Below are positions 1 to 6,972 of a stretch of DNA of 39,673 nt, in pieces. The stretch is from positions 1-39,673 of IMG/VR virus record IMGVR_UViG_3300023179_000237, one strand, 5' to 3'. This DNA comes from a virus. A model generated the notes under the pieces. That model was given only the letters and a program-made list of their open reading frames with translations, was not told where the DNA came from and searched no databases. Numbering within the stretch: position 1 is the first letter of the stretch; each line of letters begins with the position of its first letter. A program made the position numbers and the translations under genes.

Positions 1-205
1 CTGCCCGTTTTCCGACTTTTGGGTCTTCAACCATTGCAATATAGTTATCACGAGTACCATCCACTTCATCCGAAAATATAATTCCTGTGACTACGTTGGA
101 ATCTCCACCGTAACCGATATATATGGATTCACCGGTGGTTTTATCTCTTAACATAAGAGTATCCGGATTTTCCAACAACACGTCTTTAAGTTTAATCTTG
201 GACAT
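1..205 (-). CDS. hypothetical protein, 5' part only
   Basis: Open frame from ATG at 205 running leftward off the window edge (68 codons visible, N-terminus MSKIKLKDVLLENPD). It has a glycine-rich turn, YIGYGGDSN, and is hydrophilic with no membrane segment. No family is recognised. The upstream leader is AT-rich without a ribosome-binding site. The gene is truncated only by the window, so its length and function cannot be judged. Confidence 0.6.
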   Translation of the reverse strand, partial: MSKIKLKDVLLENPDTLMLRDKTTGESIYIGYGGDSNVVTGIIFSDEVDGTRDNYIAMVEDPKVGKRA

Positions 206-264
206 ATAGTAAAATTCAAATCGATATACACTATAATTAGTGGCGAACCCATAAAAGGAATCAA

Positions 265-447
265 ATGATTTTACGCCCTGCCGGAACCCTTTCTAATCCA
301 AAATATACAAAACAACACATATCGGCGGTTTATCATCCAAATCACATAAAATCGGTCAACTCCATTCTAAATTTATTACCAGACTCCAGAATTCATTATA
401 ATCGACAGGTTGCTCGGTGGAATCATTATAAAAGAACTTGGAATTAA
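265..447 (+). CDS. possible small hypothetical protein
   Basis: 60-codon frame preceded by AAAGGA six bases before ATG, one of the very few Shine-Dalgarno-like sequences here. The product is rich in N, H, Y and R with no recognisable motif, and may be a chance frame in AT-rich DNA between two divergent genes. Nothing else supports it. Confidence 0.25.
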   Translation: MILRPAGTLSNPKYTKQHISAVYHPNHIKSVNSILNLLPDSRIHYNRQVARWNHYKRTWN

Positions 448-484
448 ATTCTAAAGCGGTCACACTCTCCACAATAAACGATAT

Positions 485-754
485 ATGTCCACTCCACCAG
501 TAAAAGTAACTCTAAAAAATTTTCCAGAAGATATTACATCAGTGCCGTATATAGGTCATGTAGAATCACCAGAACGATTAGAACAATCGGTAGCTAATAC
601 CATTAATAAATTACTCTCAGATGAGTATAGAGTTGCTTCGTCCAGTTATAACCCAGTAATCAGAACTGTAGATATAACACTAACAAAGAACTTACCTGTT
701 AATCATATCAATATCTCCCTTACGATTTCCAAAGAAGGAGTGGTTGGACAGTAG
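485..754 (+). CDS. hypothetical protein
   Basis: 89 residues with alternating beta-like and helical stretches (for example VKVTLKNFPED near the N-terminus and VDITLTKNLPVN near the C-terminus). It looks like a folded small domain, but no family is recognised. About 10 bases upstream lies what looks like a decayed copy of the window's promoter-start module, reading CACAATAAACG where other genes read CACAATGAACG. Its 3' end overlaps the -35 box of the next promoter. Confidence 0.5.
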   Translation: MSTPPVKVTLKNFPEDITSVPYIGHVESPERLEQSVANTINKLLSDEYRVASSSYNPVIRTVDITLTKNLPVNHINISLTISKEGVVGQ

Positions 755-772
755 GATATTACCTCTTAAAAT
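744..772 (+). promoter_or_regulatory. promoter for the 783-1180 RNA
   Basis: TTGGAC (744-749), an exact 17-nt spacer, then TAAAAT (767-772). The -35 box sits inside the last codons of the gene ending at 754. No convincing gene starts just downstream, which suggests a non-coding transcript from about 780. Confidence 0.5.
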
Positions 773-796
773 CTGTTCAAAGTATAAGAAGATATG

Positions 797-1015
797 GGGA
801 CAAAGAACGCCCAGAGAAAAAATTGCTCCCCGTTATTTTTTGAAAACCTGTCCCCAGAGAGAAAAAACTGGGTATAGAAACGGCTTAAAGTGGAGCCATA
901 AGATAGGTGAAAAGCCGTATTTAGGACAAAGAACGACCAGGAAAATCATGTGTGGGTATTTGGACGACGGAAAAAACAGCTAAAACGGACAAGAGAACGC
1001 CCAAAGAAAAAAATG
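797..1015 (+). repeat. three imperfect copies of an A-rich RNA motif
   Basis: Copies start at about 797, 923 and 986. The shared core is GACAAAGAACGCCCAGAGAAAA, written here as GACAAAGAACGC then CCAGAGAAAA, with small changes. Two copies have a downstream complement of their 5' end, and the closing pairs differ between copies (GGGGACA/TGTCCCC against CGGACA/TGTCCG), as expected if RNA pairing is conserved. Confidence 0.5.
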
Positions 1016-1042
1016 CCGTGTGTGTTGCGCCACTGTCCGCGT

Positions 1043-1119
1043 CACCCCGGTGGGGGGTACCGTCATATTCAGAAGTAAGCCCCCTTTTTGACGGGGGTTC
1101 CACCCCCAGTATGGGGGGG
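1043..1119 (+). other. three consecutive C-run/G-run hairpins
   Basis: CACCCC pairs with TGGGGG at about 1043-1056, CCCCC with GGGGG at 1080-1097, and CCCCC with GGGGG at 1103-1117. None has a T tract directly after it as a standard terminator would on the plus strand. They sit at the converging ends of the flanking genes and may act as transcription or exonuclease barriers. Confidence 0.5.
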
Positions 1120-1144
1120 AAGCCGTCATTTTTGACAGTTACCT

Positions 1145-1180
1145 GGGGTAGGTAGGGGGGGGTTTGACTGGGGTTGTGGG
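1145..1180 (+). other. potential G-quadruplex
   Basis: Runs of G4 (1145), G8 (1155), G4 (1170) and G3 (1178) within 36 bases satisfy a four-run G-quadruplex pattern on the plus strand. This is far richer in G than anything else in the window. It lies just past the hairpins and before the 3' end of the leftward gene at 1215. Confidence 0.45.
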
Positions 1181-1214
1181 TCTTTTCTATAACCGTTCTT
1201 GTCTGTTTCCCAGT

Positions 1215-1403
1215 TTAATTCTTAGGGACCGGAATGGATACCTCGAAGTCGATTCCGTCGAAGACGAGATCACCGTATTCATCTTCCCTTACGCCGGGCT
1301 TGCCAACTCCGACCACGGCACTACTTGGGCTGAGTTGGTTGATGACGTGGTGTTTGACAATTGCGATGACGTCTTCTGCGGATATGGTAATCTTTGAGTT
1401 CAT
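1215..1403 (-). CDS. hypothetical protein
   Basis: 62 residues. The start at 1403 is fixed by the promoter: its ATG comes 9 nt after a TAAACT -10 box. The N-terminal helix SAEDVIAIVKHHVI is followed by an acidic segment. No family is recognised. The predicted transcript is leaderless. Confidence 0.7.
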   Translation of the reverse strand: MNSKITISAEDVIAIVKHHVINQLSPSSAVVGVGKPGVREDEYGDLVFDGIDFEVSIPVPKN

Positions 1404-1412
1404 TGTGGGGAT

Positions 1413-1440
1413 AGTTTATCTGGTTTTTATAGAATGTCAA
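1413..1440 (-). promoter_or_regulatory. promoter of the leaderless gene at 1403
   Basis: Read on the minus strand: TTGACA (1440-1435), a 16-nt spacer starting TTCTATAAAA, TAAACT (1418-1413), then nine bases and ATG. This is a typical copy of the promoter-start module repeated across the window. Confidence 0.8.
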
Positions 1441-1445
1441 TCCTT

Positions 1446-1742
1446 TTACAACCATTCGCTCCGGCGGCGGTCATCAATCCGTTCAAGTCTCCATGTATCT
1501 TGGGTGATATAATGAATTCCACTGGTATCACGGAAATCGTAGTCATCTACGTCTCTTTGGTTGTATTTCTTCCATTCCTTGCAGACTTGGGTGTAACTGT
1601 ATGGTCCTTGATAACCGCAATCTTCGTAACCATAGTCACTTACGATGTAAAACTCACCGTTGATGTTAATGCCTTTGGAAGCGAGCCGGTTCTTCAGTTC
1701 GCGACGTTTCATCCAGGCTAACCGGCGTTCTCGTGCAGTCAT
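1446..1742 (-). CDS. hypothetical basic protein
   Basis: 98 residues. The N-terminus is strongly basic (TARERRLAWMKRRELKNRL), followed by a Tyr/Asp-rich middle (VSDYGYEDCGYQGPYSY). The promoter TTGACT...TAATCT ends only 6 nt before ATG, so transcription should begin at or next to the start codon. No family is recognised. The basic start suggests nucleic-acid binding (inference). Confidence 0.7.
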   Translation of the reverse strand: MTARERRLAWMKRRELKNRLASKGININGEFYIVSDYGYEDCGYQGPYSYTQVCKEWKKYNQRDVDDYDFRDTSGIHYITQDTWRLERIDDRRRSEWL

Positions 1743-1780
1743 GGGGATAGATTACCGCTTATTTATAGAAAGTCAACGAA

Positions 1781-2143
1781 TTATTTGGAGTCATGGAATT
1801 TATCCTTTAACTCGTTGATACGGAAGTAGATAGCCCGCAAATTGTTTCGGGCAGCCGTCAACTTGATGTAGGCTTCACGGTCAACCACGTTTATCTCATC
1901 GGCCAGTCGTTGAAAGTTAAGCCGAAGCGGATGATTGACCAAAGATGGATGACTGTTACAGACACAACTACATGAACTGTTCACCGTGGCCTTACAAAAA
2001 GTGTCACGCTGACGTTCCCAATCCTTAGAAGCACGAGAATACTGTGCATACAACTCGTTGTAAGTTGGTGGACGGAAAGGGCTTGCATTAGGAAATTCCT
2101 TCAGAACCAACTTTTCTATCTTCAGTGAAGAACGGAGTTTCAT
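1781..2143 (-). CDS. hypothetical protein
   Basis: 120 residues, mostly helical, with a Cys cluster in the middle (NSSCSCVCNSHPS) that could bind a metal or sit in a loop, and a C-terminal helix (AYIKLTAARNNLRAIYF). The leaderless-type promoter TTGACT...CATACT lies just upstream of ATG at 2143. That promoter follows directly on the hairpin at 2182-2209. Function unknown. Confidence 0.7.
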   Translation of the reverse strand: MKLRSSLKIEKLVLKEFPNASPFRPPTYNELYAQYSRASKDWERQRDTFCKATVNSSCSCVCNSHPSLVNHPLRLNFQRLADEINVVDREAYIKLTAARNNLRAIYFRINELKDKFHDSK

Positions 2144-2173
2144 TGTGCGGACAGTATGGGTTTAATTTTAACA

Positions 2174-2209
2174 AAAGTCAAGCCCTCTTCATGTTTCCAC
2201 AAAGAGGGC
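2174..2209 (-). terminator. terminator fused to a promoter
   Basis: On the minus strand GCCCTCTT pairs with AAGAGGGC (8 bp), and the T-rich stretch that follows the stem, CTTGACTTTTGTT, is at the same time the -35 region of the promoter for the gene starting at 2143. It would end the transcript of the small gene 2233-2367. Confidence 0.55.
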
Positions 2210-2232
2210 CTAACTTACGTGATTTAAAGAAG

Positions 2233-2367
2233 TTACACCTTAGATTTAATCTCAGCAGCCTTCTCCTTTGCAGCTGTTACTGCTGCTTCTACCATGTTCT
2301 TGTTACGTCGAGCAACCAATACACCAGCGATTGCACCAACTACTACACCTGCGATGAATGTTACCAT
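2233..2367 (-). CDS. small single-pass membrane protein
   Basis: 44 residues: an N-terminal glycine/alanine-rich membrane helix (FIAGVVVGAIAGVLVA), the positive stop RRNKN, then a charged amphipathic helix (AAVTAAKEKAAEIKS). This resembles phage small inner-membrane proteins with a YtxH-like layout. Unusually for this window it has a good Shine-Dalgarno (AAGGA, 6 nt before ATG) and an upstream hairpin AGAACC/GGTTCT, so its translation may be controlled differently from that of its neighbours. Confidence 0.65.
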   Translation of the reverse strand: MVTFIAGVVVGAIAGVLVARRNKNMVEAAVTAAKEKAAEIKSKV

Positions 2368-2463
2368 AATATATCCTTTTCTTTGACTTTAGAACCGTGA
2401 TTGGTTCTTTTTAATAAATAGAGGTTGACTTTTGATAAAATAGGGGTATTATGGTTCCACAAT

Positions 2464-2739
2464 ATGAAACAAGTTATCACTGACCTTACAATCCCCTCGA
2501 AGCCCACGCCGCCTAAATTGAAACCAATTACGCTTGATTCGTGTCTCCAAGATTCGGTTTACAAACGAGAGTTTTCTAAAGGCGACTTCACATCCTATCT
2601 CAAATATGCATCGAAAGTTACTCGATTGACCACTATTACCACCACCCAATACTCTTCTTTTCGTGATTATGAACGTGATCTCATCGAGGTCGACGGTTGT
2701 ATTTTCATCGGTCAGTGGAACGATGGTGTAGTGGAGTGA
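2464..2739 (+). CDS. hypothetical protein
   Basis: 91 residues starting MKQVITDLTIPSKP. An earlier in-frame start at 2425 would lie inside the promoter, so 2464 is chosen: TTGACT...TATTAT ends 11 nt before it. The product is Thr/Tyr/Asp-rich, with a C-terminal beta-like segment VDGCIFIGQWNDG. No family is recognised. Confidence 0.65.
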   Translation: MKQVITDLTIPSKPTPPKLKPITLDSCLQDSVYKREFSKGDFTSYLKYASKVTRLTTITTTQYSSFRDYERDLIEVDGCIFIGQWNDGVVE

Positions 2740-2783
2740 ATTTGGTTGACTTTGATTAAAATAAGTCTAAACTGTCCTCACAA

Positions 2784-3050
2784 ATGAAAAAGAACCATGA
2801 CCTCAAGGTTGGTGACGTTGTTTACACTTACCACAACTCTTCCTGGGGTCTTCATCCCATGAAGGTGACGGGTCTGACCGAGGACGGTGTTCGGTGCAAG
2901 CATCCCGAATTTAAAGGTGAGGGGTGGTTTTTTTACGAAGAGATCCGATGGGCAACAGCTGAACGGAAGAAAGATCTGGCAGAGTTGGTTGCTGCTCAAA
3001 AGCTGGTCAACCGGCTCGAAAAATCCTTGTTTAAGGATGCTCTTCAGTGA
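2784..3050 (+). CDS. hypothetical protein, SH3/KOW-like N-terminus
   Basis: 88 residues. The N-terminal LKVGDVVYTYHNSSWG and the following KVTGLTEDGVRCKHPEF resemble a small beta-barrel (SH3/KOW-like), followed by a helical C-terminus (LAELVAAQKLVNRLEKSL). It starts 10 nt after a TAAACT -10 box. Its TGA stop abuts the TTGACA of the next promoter. Role unknown. Confidence 0.65.
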   Translation: MKKNHDLKVGDVVYTYHNSSWGLHPMKVTGLTEDGVRCKHPEFKGEGWFFYEEIRWATAERKKDLAELVAAQKLVNRLEKSLFKDALQ

Positions 3051-3088
3051 TTGACATTAACTGTGCGGTCGGTTATATTATCTTCACA

Positions 3089-3352
3089 ATGAACAACGTC
3101 ACTAATTACGCTTCCTTTGCTGAATGGCATAACCTCAACCACGGTTCCGTTTACCTGACACCTTCCTTTGATGCGGTTGTGAGTGACATGAAGTTTCTCG
3201 GGAGACAGTTCGATGGTGAGACGGACCGGTTCTTTTACTTCACCGGACAGTTTCACCCCACACCCAATGTCCGTGTGGAGTTGACTTGGAAGGAAGTGGC
3301 GATGCGTTACGACGGTATGTATTCGGATTTCTCTCGTTATGGAACGAATTGA
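3089..3352 (+). CDS. hypothetical protein
   Basis: 87 residues, MNNVTNYASFAEWHN. The longer frame from 3047 would include the promoter TTGACA...TATATT, so the ATG after CTTCACA is taken as the start. The protein is rich in aromatic residues (FFYFTGQFHP) and probably beta. No family is recognised. Confidence 0.65.
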   Translation: MNNVTNYASFAEWHNLNHGSVYLTPSFDAVVSDMKFLGRQFDGETDRFFYFTGQFHPTPNVRVELTWKEVAMRYDGMYSDFSRYGTN

Positions 3353-3390
3353 TCGTTGACTTTTTATCGAAACAGAGTAAAGTAAATTTT

Positions 3391-3741
3391 ATGGGTTACT
3401 GCACACGTTATTCTCTTAAATGGAATTGTAAGAATTCCAAAACAACAACTTGGGACGACATTTCGGATGAAATCCGTCTCAGGCAAGAAGCCGTCACTGA
3501 CTTCTTTTATGCTGTGGACGACTGTGGGCGGACCACAGAGTCGTGTAAATGGTATGAACACGAGAAGGAAGTTTCGGAGTTCTCCAAGATTTATCCCGAC
3601 GTGGTTTTTGAACTTTCCGGCGAGGGCGAGGAATCTGGGGATATTTGGAAAAAATACTTCAAGAACGGAAAGATGCAAGTCTGTCCAGTCAAAATGACTT
3701 TCGATCCATACGACGAATCGCAGTTGAAAACGGTTATCTAA
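3391..3741 (+). CDS. conserved phage protein of unknown function
   Basis: 116 residues beginning MGYCTRYSLKWN. The C-terminal region EFSKIYPDVVFELSGEGEE then GDIWKKYFKNGKMQ matches, from memory, a family of uncharacterised phage proteins. The start is set by TTGACT...TAAAGT only 7 nt before ATG, giving a strictly leaderless mRNA. A longer frame from 3286 overlaps the previous gene and the promoter and is rejected. Confidence 0.7.
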   Translation: MGYCTRYSLKWNCKNSKTTTWDDISDEIRLRQEAVTDFFYAVDDCGRTTESCKWYEHEKEVSEFSKIYPDVVFELSGEGEESGDIWKKYFKNGKMQVCPVKMTFDPYDESQLKTVI

Positions 3742-3764
3742 AAAGAAAGGGTAAGGGTAAATCT

Positions 3765-4124
3765 ATCGGATACACACATTATTGGGATCACAAGGGTTTC
3801 ACGGATGAACAGTGGAAGAAGATCACCACTTTTACACGGAATTTGATTCATAACACCAATTCCCATCTCATTGTGAATGGTCATGGAGATGTCGGATCGG
3901 AACCAACTATTACCGACACTAAGATCGTATTTAATGGTGAGGGTGATGAATCGTGTGAGACGTTTCATTTGACAAAAGATCCCCAAGACTTTGAGTTTTG
4001 CAAGACCCGTCAACTTCCTTATGATGAAACTGTCGTTGACGTGATGCGGGAAGCCATGTTAATCAATCCCACGTTTAATCCTAGGTCTGATGGTGGATGG
4101 GCGGTGTTTGGAACTAAGGATTGA
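3765..4124 (+). CDS. conserved phage protein, GYTHYW family, apparent ATC start
   Basis: About 119 residues with the N-terminal motif IGYTHYWDHKGFTDEQWKK and later FNGEGDESCETF and FCKTRQLPYD, a common uncharacterised phage family whose members normally begin MGYTHYW. Here the codon aligned with that Met is ATC (3765-3767), and no ATG, GTG or TTG lies between it and the upstream stop. The only in-frame ATG (3645) is deep inside the previous gene. Its TGA stop lies in the next promoter's -35 box. Confidence 0.6.
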   Translation: MGYTHYWDHKGFTDEQWKKITTFTRNLIHNTNSHLIVNGHGDVGSEPTITDTKIVFNGEGDESCETFHLTKDPQDFEFCKTRQLPYDETVVDVMREAMLINPTFNPRSDGGWAVFGTKD

Positions 4125-4159
4125 TTTTCTATAAAAAACCCTCTACACTGGTTGAACGT

Positions 4160-4399
4160 ATGAGACGTCATATGGATAAGTTTTTGTGTTCCTTCAAGTG
4201 TCCCTTCTGTGGGGATAGAGTGGAAGTGGCCGCCGAGAAACATGAAGATTCTTGGTCAACCGTCCGTGGTCATTGCGACTCCAATACCGACAAGGTTTGT
4301 GGAATGGAATTCAACTTCGGAACTTACGGAAAAGGTTTCACTCTACAGGAAATGAAAGAATCGGTCATGGAAGTGGTCGGTATCAAGTTCATCAACTAA
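4160..4399 (+). CDS. small zinc-finger-like protein
   Basis: 79 residues. CSFKCPFCG near the N-terminus and GHCDSNTDKVCGMEF downstream offer four or more Cys for one zinc site. It starts 10 nt after a TACACT -10 box; the frame from 4121 includes the promoter. It is similar in layout to phage zinc-ribbon proteins. The ligand is unknown. Confidence 0.65.
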   Translation: MRRHMDKFLCSFKCPFCGDRVEVAAEKHEDSWSTVRGHCDSNTDKVCGMEFNFGTYGKGFTLQEMKESVMEVVGIKFIN

Positions 4400-4403
4400 A
4401 ACT

Positions 4404-4442
4404 ATGGGTCTGATGAAGGGAATTTTTAAATTAACCGCTTGA
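4404..4442 (+). CDS. 12-codon mini-ORF
   Basis: ATG four bases after the previous stop, encoding MGLMKGIFKLTA. Its TGA stop is the TGA of the next promoter's TTGACT. It has the same end signature (Ala then TGA inside TTGACT) as many full-size genes here, so it could be a translated cassette or simply a linker. Confidence 0.3.
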   Translation: MGLMKGIFKLTA

Positions 4443-4475
4443 CTTATTCTAAAATCGGTCTATGATAATCCCACA

Positions 4476-4805
4476 ATGAATCAACCGATATACCACGAAA
4501 CATCCTCGGCGACCTACTTCGACAACGGTGATGGTAGTTTGACCGTCAGACATAAACGGAAGGTCAATATTTCTCAAACCCTCGCGATGTTCAAGAATGA
4601 CGAACAAGGTCGTGTAGCTTATCGTCGTTTTCGTAAAGCTCTCTCGAATAACGGTTGTCGTGTCTATACCATGTATCGTTGTCCGAATGACGGTCGGACT
4701 TACGACCAAATCGCTGGTCACACTCGCTGTTCTTCTCGTCACGGTCACGTTCCAAAGAAGTTCGCTAAGGTTCTGTCGGTTCTCCGTTCCAATTATCCTC
4801 GATGA
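4476..4805 (+). CDS. hypothetical basic protein
   Basis: 109 residues, rich in Arg, Cys and His (YTMYRCPNDGRTYDQIAG, HTRCSSRHGHVPKKF). A dispersed C-x(14)-C arrangement could bind zinc. Promoter TTGACT...TATGAT with ATG 9 nt later. Its TGA overlaps the next ATG (ATGA), implying translational coupling. No family is recognised. Confidence 0.65.
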   Translation: MNQPIYHETSSATYFDNGDGSLTVRHKRKVNISQTLAMFKNDEQGRVAYRRFRKALSNNGCRVYTMYRCPNDGRTYDQIAGHTRCSSRHGHVPKKFAKVLSVLRSNYPR

Positions 4806-5206
4806 TTCCAACGACTAAACAAAAGTGGGTGATTGACCGTCTAAAGAGACAAGGTTGGAAAACCAACGCCCACTTTATGTCCTACTCTACTGAACAGTGT
4901 TTGCTTTGGTTTCCAAAAAATCAATACGATAGTTCATTCGATTGGGATGGTTGTCCGTTCTTTTATATGGATAACCGGAAGGGATTGTGGTTACATTTCC
5001 GCCCACGTCAAAATCCCGCCCTTCATTTGGATTATCACATTCCTTGGTTGACGGTAAAGAATTGGGATAGTTTGATTAAACCTTTCCTCAAGACGTGTGA
5101 GACGTTGAACAAGAACGGAGATTTGTTGAACTTCAACACATTTTCAGAAAAACACGGTAAGTATGGTTCTGATGTTGGTGTAAGCGGTTTGCATCTTGTT
5201 AGTTGA
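4802..5206 (+). CDS. hypothetical protein
   Basis: 134 residues in a 4-nt ATGA overlap with the gene before. The N-terminus PTTKQKWVIDRLKRQGW is helical and the middle is rich in Trp and Phe (CLLWFPKNQYDSSFDWDG). Possibly a coupled two-gene unit with 4476-4805. Function unknown. Confidence 0.65.
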   Translation: MIPTTKQKWVIDRLKRQGWKTNAHFMSYSTEQCLLWFPKNQYDSSFDWDGCPFFYMDNRKGLWLHFRPRQNPALHLDYHIPWLTVKNWDSLIKPFLKTCETLNKNGDLLNFNTFSEKHGKYGSDVGVSGLHLVS

Positions 5207-5291
5207 GTCGGTTTTAAGATCCTCGGAAAGATTTTCGGTCAAATGACATTGTTTGATTGACGGATGATAAAAATGTAGTATCATCTTCACA

Positions 5292-6239
5292 GTTGAACAA
5301 CACTTAAAGAGAAAGAAGAAGCATATCGGCTACCTGCATATCGACAACCTCTATCGTCCCGAAGCACAGACGATTCTTGCCTTCAAAGAACTCTACGCGC
5401 TGGAGAAGATTCACGGAACTTCCACCCATATCCGGTTCCGTCCTTCGGATAATTCCATCAGTTACTTCTCGGGTGGAACGAAACACGCTTCTTTCGTCGC
5501 TCTTTTCAACGAGGATGATTTAATTGCTCGATTCAAGACCCTTTCTCTTCCCGTTGACAAGGACATCACCGTCTTTGGTGAAGGTTATGGCGGCAAGGAA
5601 CAGGGAATGTCTGCCACCTACGGAAAAGAATTAAAATTCGTGGCATTTGATGTTAAGATAGGCGACTCGTGGTTAGACGTGCCTTCGGCTGAAAAGGTGG
5701 TTCTTAGCCTCGGGTTGGAATTTGTATATTACAAGAAGGTGTCCACTCTTAACGTCGTGGAAAAGGACGGCATCAAACATTTCGTGGAGTTGGATGCTGA
5801 ACGTGATGCACCAAGCACTCAAGGTAAGCGAAATGGTGTTTTGGAAGACAAGCACCGCGAAGGTGTGGTTCTCCGCCCTCCGTTTGAAGTCACGTTGAAT
5901 AACGGTAAGCGGTTGATTGTCAAACACAAACGAGACGAGTTCCGTGAGACTGCTTCGCCTCGGAACATCTTGGTTGATCCTGCTCAGTTGGCGGTTCTTT
6001 CCAAGGCGGATGAGGTTGCAAATGAATGGGTTACAAACGAACGTCTCCGGCACGTCTTGGATAAGATGCCTGGACACTCCATGGCGACGATACCCCAGTT
6101 GATTAAGAACATGACCGAGGACGTGCTCCGTGAAGGTGAGGGGGAAGTCGTTGATTCCAAGGAAGTTCGGAAGGCGATTGGTTCCAAGGCTGTGACACTT
6201 TACAAGGGAATGTTGACGGCGAACATCGGGAAGGCTTGA
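5292..6239 (+). CDS. RNA ligase, Rnl2-type, with non-standard start
   Basis: Nucleotidyltransferase of the covalent ligase family; it would join nicks or breaks in RNA through a lysyl-AMP intermediate. Motif I is EKIHGT with Lys39 as the probable nucleophile, then VFGEGYGG (about 95), FVAFDVKIG (about 116), EGVVLRPP (about 190) and LIVKHK (about 208), followed by a helical C-terminal domain typical of Rnl2. The first in-frame ATG (5607) is after motif I, so it cannot be the real start. The promoter TTGACG...TATCAT places the mRNA 5' end at GTT (5292-5294), where other genes have ATG. The TGA stop lies inside the next TTGACT. Confidence 0.75.
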   Translation, partial: VEQHLKRKKKHIGYLHIDNLYRPEAQTILAFKELYALEKIHGTSTHIRFRPSDNSISYFSGGTKHASFVALFNEDDLIARFKTLSLPVDKDITVFGEGYGGKEQGMSATYGKELKFVAFDVKIGDSWLDVPSAEKVVLSLGLEFVYYKKVSTLNVVEKDGIKHFVELDAERDAPSTQGKRNGVLEDKHREGVVLRPPFEVTLNNGKRLIVKHKRDEFRETASPRNILVDPAQLAVLSKADEVANEWVTNERLRHVLDKMPGHSMATIPQLIKNMTEDVLREGEGEVVDSKEVRKAIGSKAVTLYKGMLTANIGKA

Positions 6240-6263
6240 CTTTCTATAAAATAGGTCTAAACT
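6236..6263 (+). promoter_or_regulatory. promoter whose -35 box contains the upstream stop codon
   Basis: TTGACT (6236-6241), 16-nt spacer starting TTCTATAAAA, TAAACT (6258-6263), then seven bases and ATG at 6271. The TGA ending the RNA ligase gene is bases 2-4 of the TTGACT. This is a model case of the fused gene-promoter cassette. Confidence 0.8.
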
Positions 6264-6270
6264 GTCCTCT

Positions 6271-6501
6271 ATGAAGAAACTGTTTTGCATCTGTCTTGTC
6301 ACATTGGCTGTCGGATGTTCTCCCGATAAACCTATCCACGGCACCGTTATCGGTAAATACGAGGAAACTGTCCACGCTGGCCGGCTGTGGACCAATCTTA
6401 GTTCATTCATAACCGTGGTGGAGACAAACCACTATAAAGTCAGTTCAAGACAATATATAAATACCCAGACGGGCACAGTTGTCTATATCGAACGACGGTA
6501 A
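6271..6501 (+). CDS. small lipoprotein
   Basis: 76 residues. Signal peptide KKLFCICLVTLAVGC with lipobox LAVGC, so Cys16 would be lipidated and the mature protein anchored in a membrane. The mature part (HGTVIGKYEETVHAG, SRQYINTQTGTVVYIE) is probably beta. It is one of three small predicted lipoproteins in the window. Role unknown; a surface or superinfection role is possible but only inference. Confidence 0.7.
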   Translation: MKKLFCICLVTLAVGCSPDKPIHGTVIGKYEETVHAGRLWTNLSSFITVVETNHYKVSSRQYINTQTGTVVYIERR

Positions 6502-6548
6502 GATTTGGTGTTGACTTCTTTTAATTTTCGGTTCATACTGTCCACACA

Positions 6549-6905
6549 ATGAAATACGAAATCGAAGTTCTGATTCCTCAGAAGGGTGATAGTTCCGACA
6601 GCATCTTGATGAATCTCAATCTTGAGATGACCCGTTCTCAAGTTCTGGAACTCATGTTCGGGTGGTTTAACCACGGAAGCGGGTCAGAATGTCAGATCTT
6701 CCTTGACCGTAAGTGCAGGTCTTTGTCGGTCAACGACTTCGTTCGGTTGAATGACGAGTGGTTTCAATGTCGTTCAATGGGGTGGGATAAGGTTGACGAT
6801 TCACTTGTGAAGAATCAGATCGAGCAGGCAAAGGCTCTGTGCGGTCAGGGGAACGGCCGGGTTTCGATGTGGTCCGCTCTCTACACGTTGAATCATGGAG
6901 ACTAG
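6549..6905 (+). CDS. hypothetical protein
   Basis: 118 residues. Start fixed by TTGACT...CATACT and CACACAATG. Probably alpha/beta, with FLDRKCRSLSVNDFVRL in the middle. The C-terminal part (NGRVSMWSALYTLNHGD) is glycine- and Trp-containing. No family is recognised. Confidence 0.65.
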   Translation: MKYEIEVLIPQKGDSSDSILMNLNLEMTRSQVLELMFGWFNHGSGSECQIFLDRKCRSLSVNDFVRLNDEWFQCRSMGWDKVDDSLVKNQIEQAKALCGQGNGRVSMWSALYTLNHGD

Positions 6906-6972
6906 AAGTTTGAGGGTAGTTTTAAGGATTGAGGCTTGACTTTCTATAAAACACGTTCATACTGTTTTCACG

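Larger units (their letters stand above)
783..1180 (+). ncRNA. probable structured non-coding RNA region
   Basis: About 400 bases with no convincing gene, lying between converging genes and downstream of a good promoter. It contains three imperfect copies of a GGACAAAGAACGCCCAGAGA-type motif, pairing between GGGGACA (797) and TGTCCCC (about 850) and between CGGACA (986) and TGTCCG (about 1034), then a run of C5/G5 hairpins and a G-rich tail. Two frames of about 70-80 codons cross it but have unnatural composition. Function unknown. Confidence 0.45.

Noticed and set aside
5673-6410. 245-codon leftward frame opposite the Rnl2-type ligase
   Set aside because: Antisense to a gene with clear ligase motifs; the frame is open only because of codon bias on the coding strand.
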